Below are positions 63,961-64,000 of a stretch of 64,000 nt of DNA, one piece after another. The notes below the pieces were generated by a model. That model was given only the letters and a program-made list of their open reading frames with translations, made no database searches and was not told the DNA's origin. The DNA comes from Tubiluchus corallicola (Eukaryota > Priapulida > Priapulimorpha > Priapulimorphida > Tubiluchidae), in the NCBI GenBank assembly GCA_030141605.1, contig JAQGDQ010000495.1, positions 1-64,000 of the forward strand. Reading direction: 5' to 3'. The position numbers and the translations under genes are program-made. Within the stretch, counting starts at the first letter, position 1; each line of letters opens with the position of its first letter.

Positions 63961-64000
63961 GACAAATTGCAAATTATTGGTAGCCCGAGATCCCAGAAGA

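Overview
This is animal nuclear DNA. The genes have GT-AG introns, and three recognisable metazoan housekeeping or regulatory genes are present (TBC1D30, GEMIN2, EIF4ENIF1/4E-T). The sequence is AT-rich, with SINE, LINE and hAT-type debris and long microsatellites. An intronless ankyrin + Mab-21/cGAS-like gene and the genome style suggest a marine invertebrate (possibly a tunicate or another invertebrate deuterostome), but the sequence alone does not fix the phylum.

Layout. (1) 1-14400: a tandem array of about eight ~1.7-1.75 kb units, opening at the left edge with one truncated inverted copy. The units contain short, splice-site-flanked open segments on the minus strand that encode a Trp/Cys motif. 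(2) 14743-15230: a 15-bp minisatellite. (3) 15239-18535 (-): a 1098-aa protein with N-terminal ankyrin repeats and a C-terminal Mab-21/cGAS-like nucleotidyltransferase, in frame with the minisatellite beyond its TGA. (4) 19540-24240 (-): two exons of an unrecognised Ser/Thr-rich, single-pass membrane protein, with a non-autonomous hAT element in the intron. (5) 24241-29298: no gene found; a tRNA-derived SINE, a 5S-like fragment and microsatellites. (6) 29299-39871 (+): complete TBC1D30 (10 coding exons, 921 aa) with a plausible alternative first exon at 32923. (7) 41787-50103 (-): complete GEMIN2 (8 coding exons, 255 aa), convergent with TBC1D30. (8) 50235-52260: a transposon-like inverted-repeat element and a decayed LINE. 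(9) 53770-57159 (-): 4E-T, with essentially the whole coding region in one 3.4-kb exon. (10) 57160-64000: no gene found apart from a decayed LINE 3' end at 63625-63960.

The conserved genes have unrelated core jobs: a Rab GAP, SMN-complex snRNP assembly and eIF4E transport/mRNA repression. They do not form a pathway. The most interesting accessory locus is the ankyrin-cGAS-like fusion. Its N-terminal repeats are nearly identical at DNA level, and it ends in a fast-changing minisatellite, as expected for a rapidly evolving innate-immune sensor candidate. This role is inferred from domain composition only.
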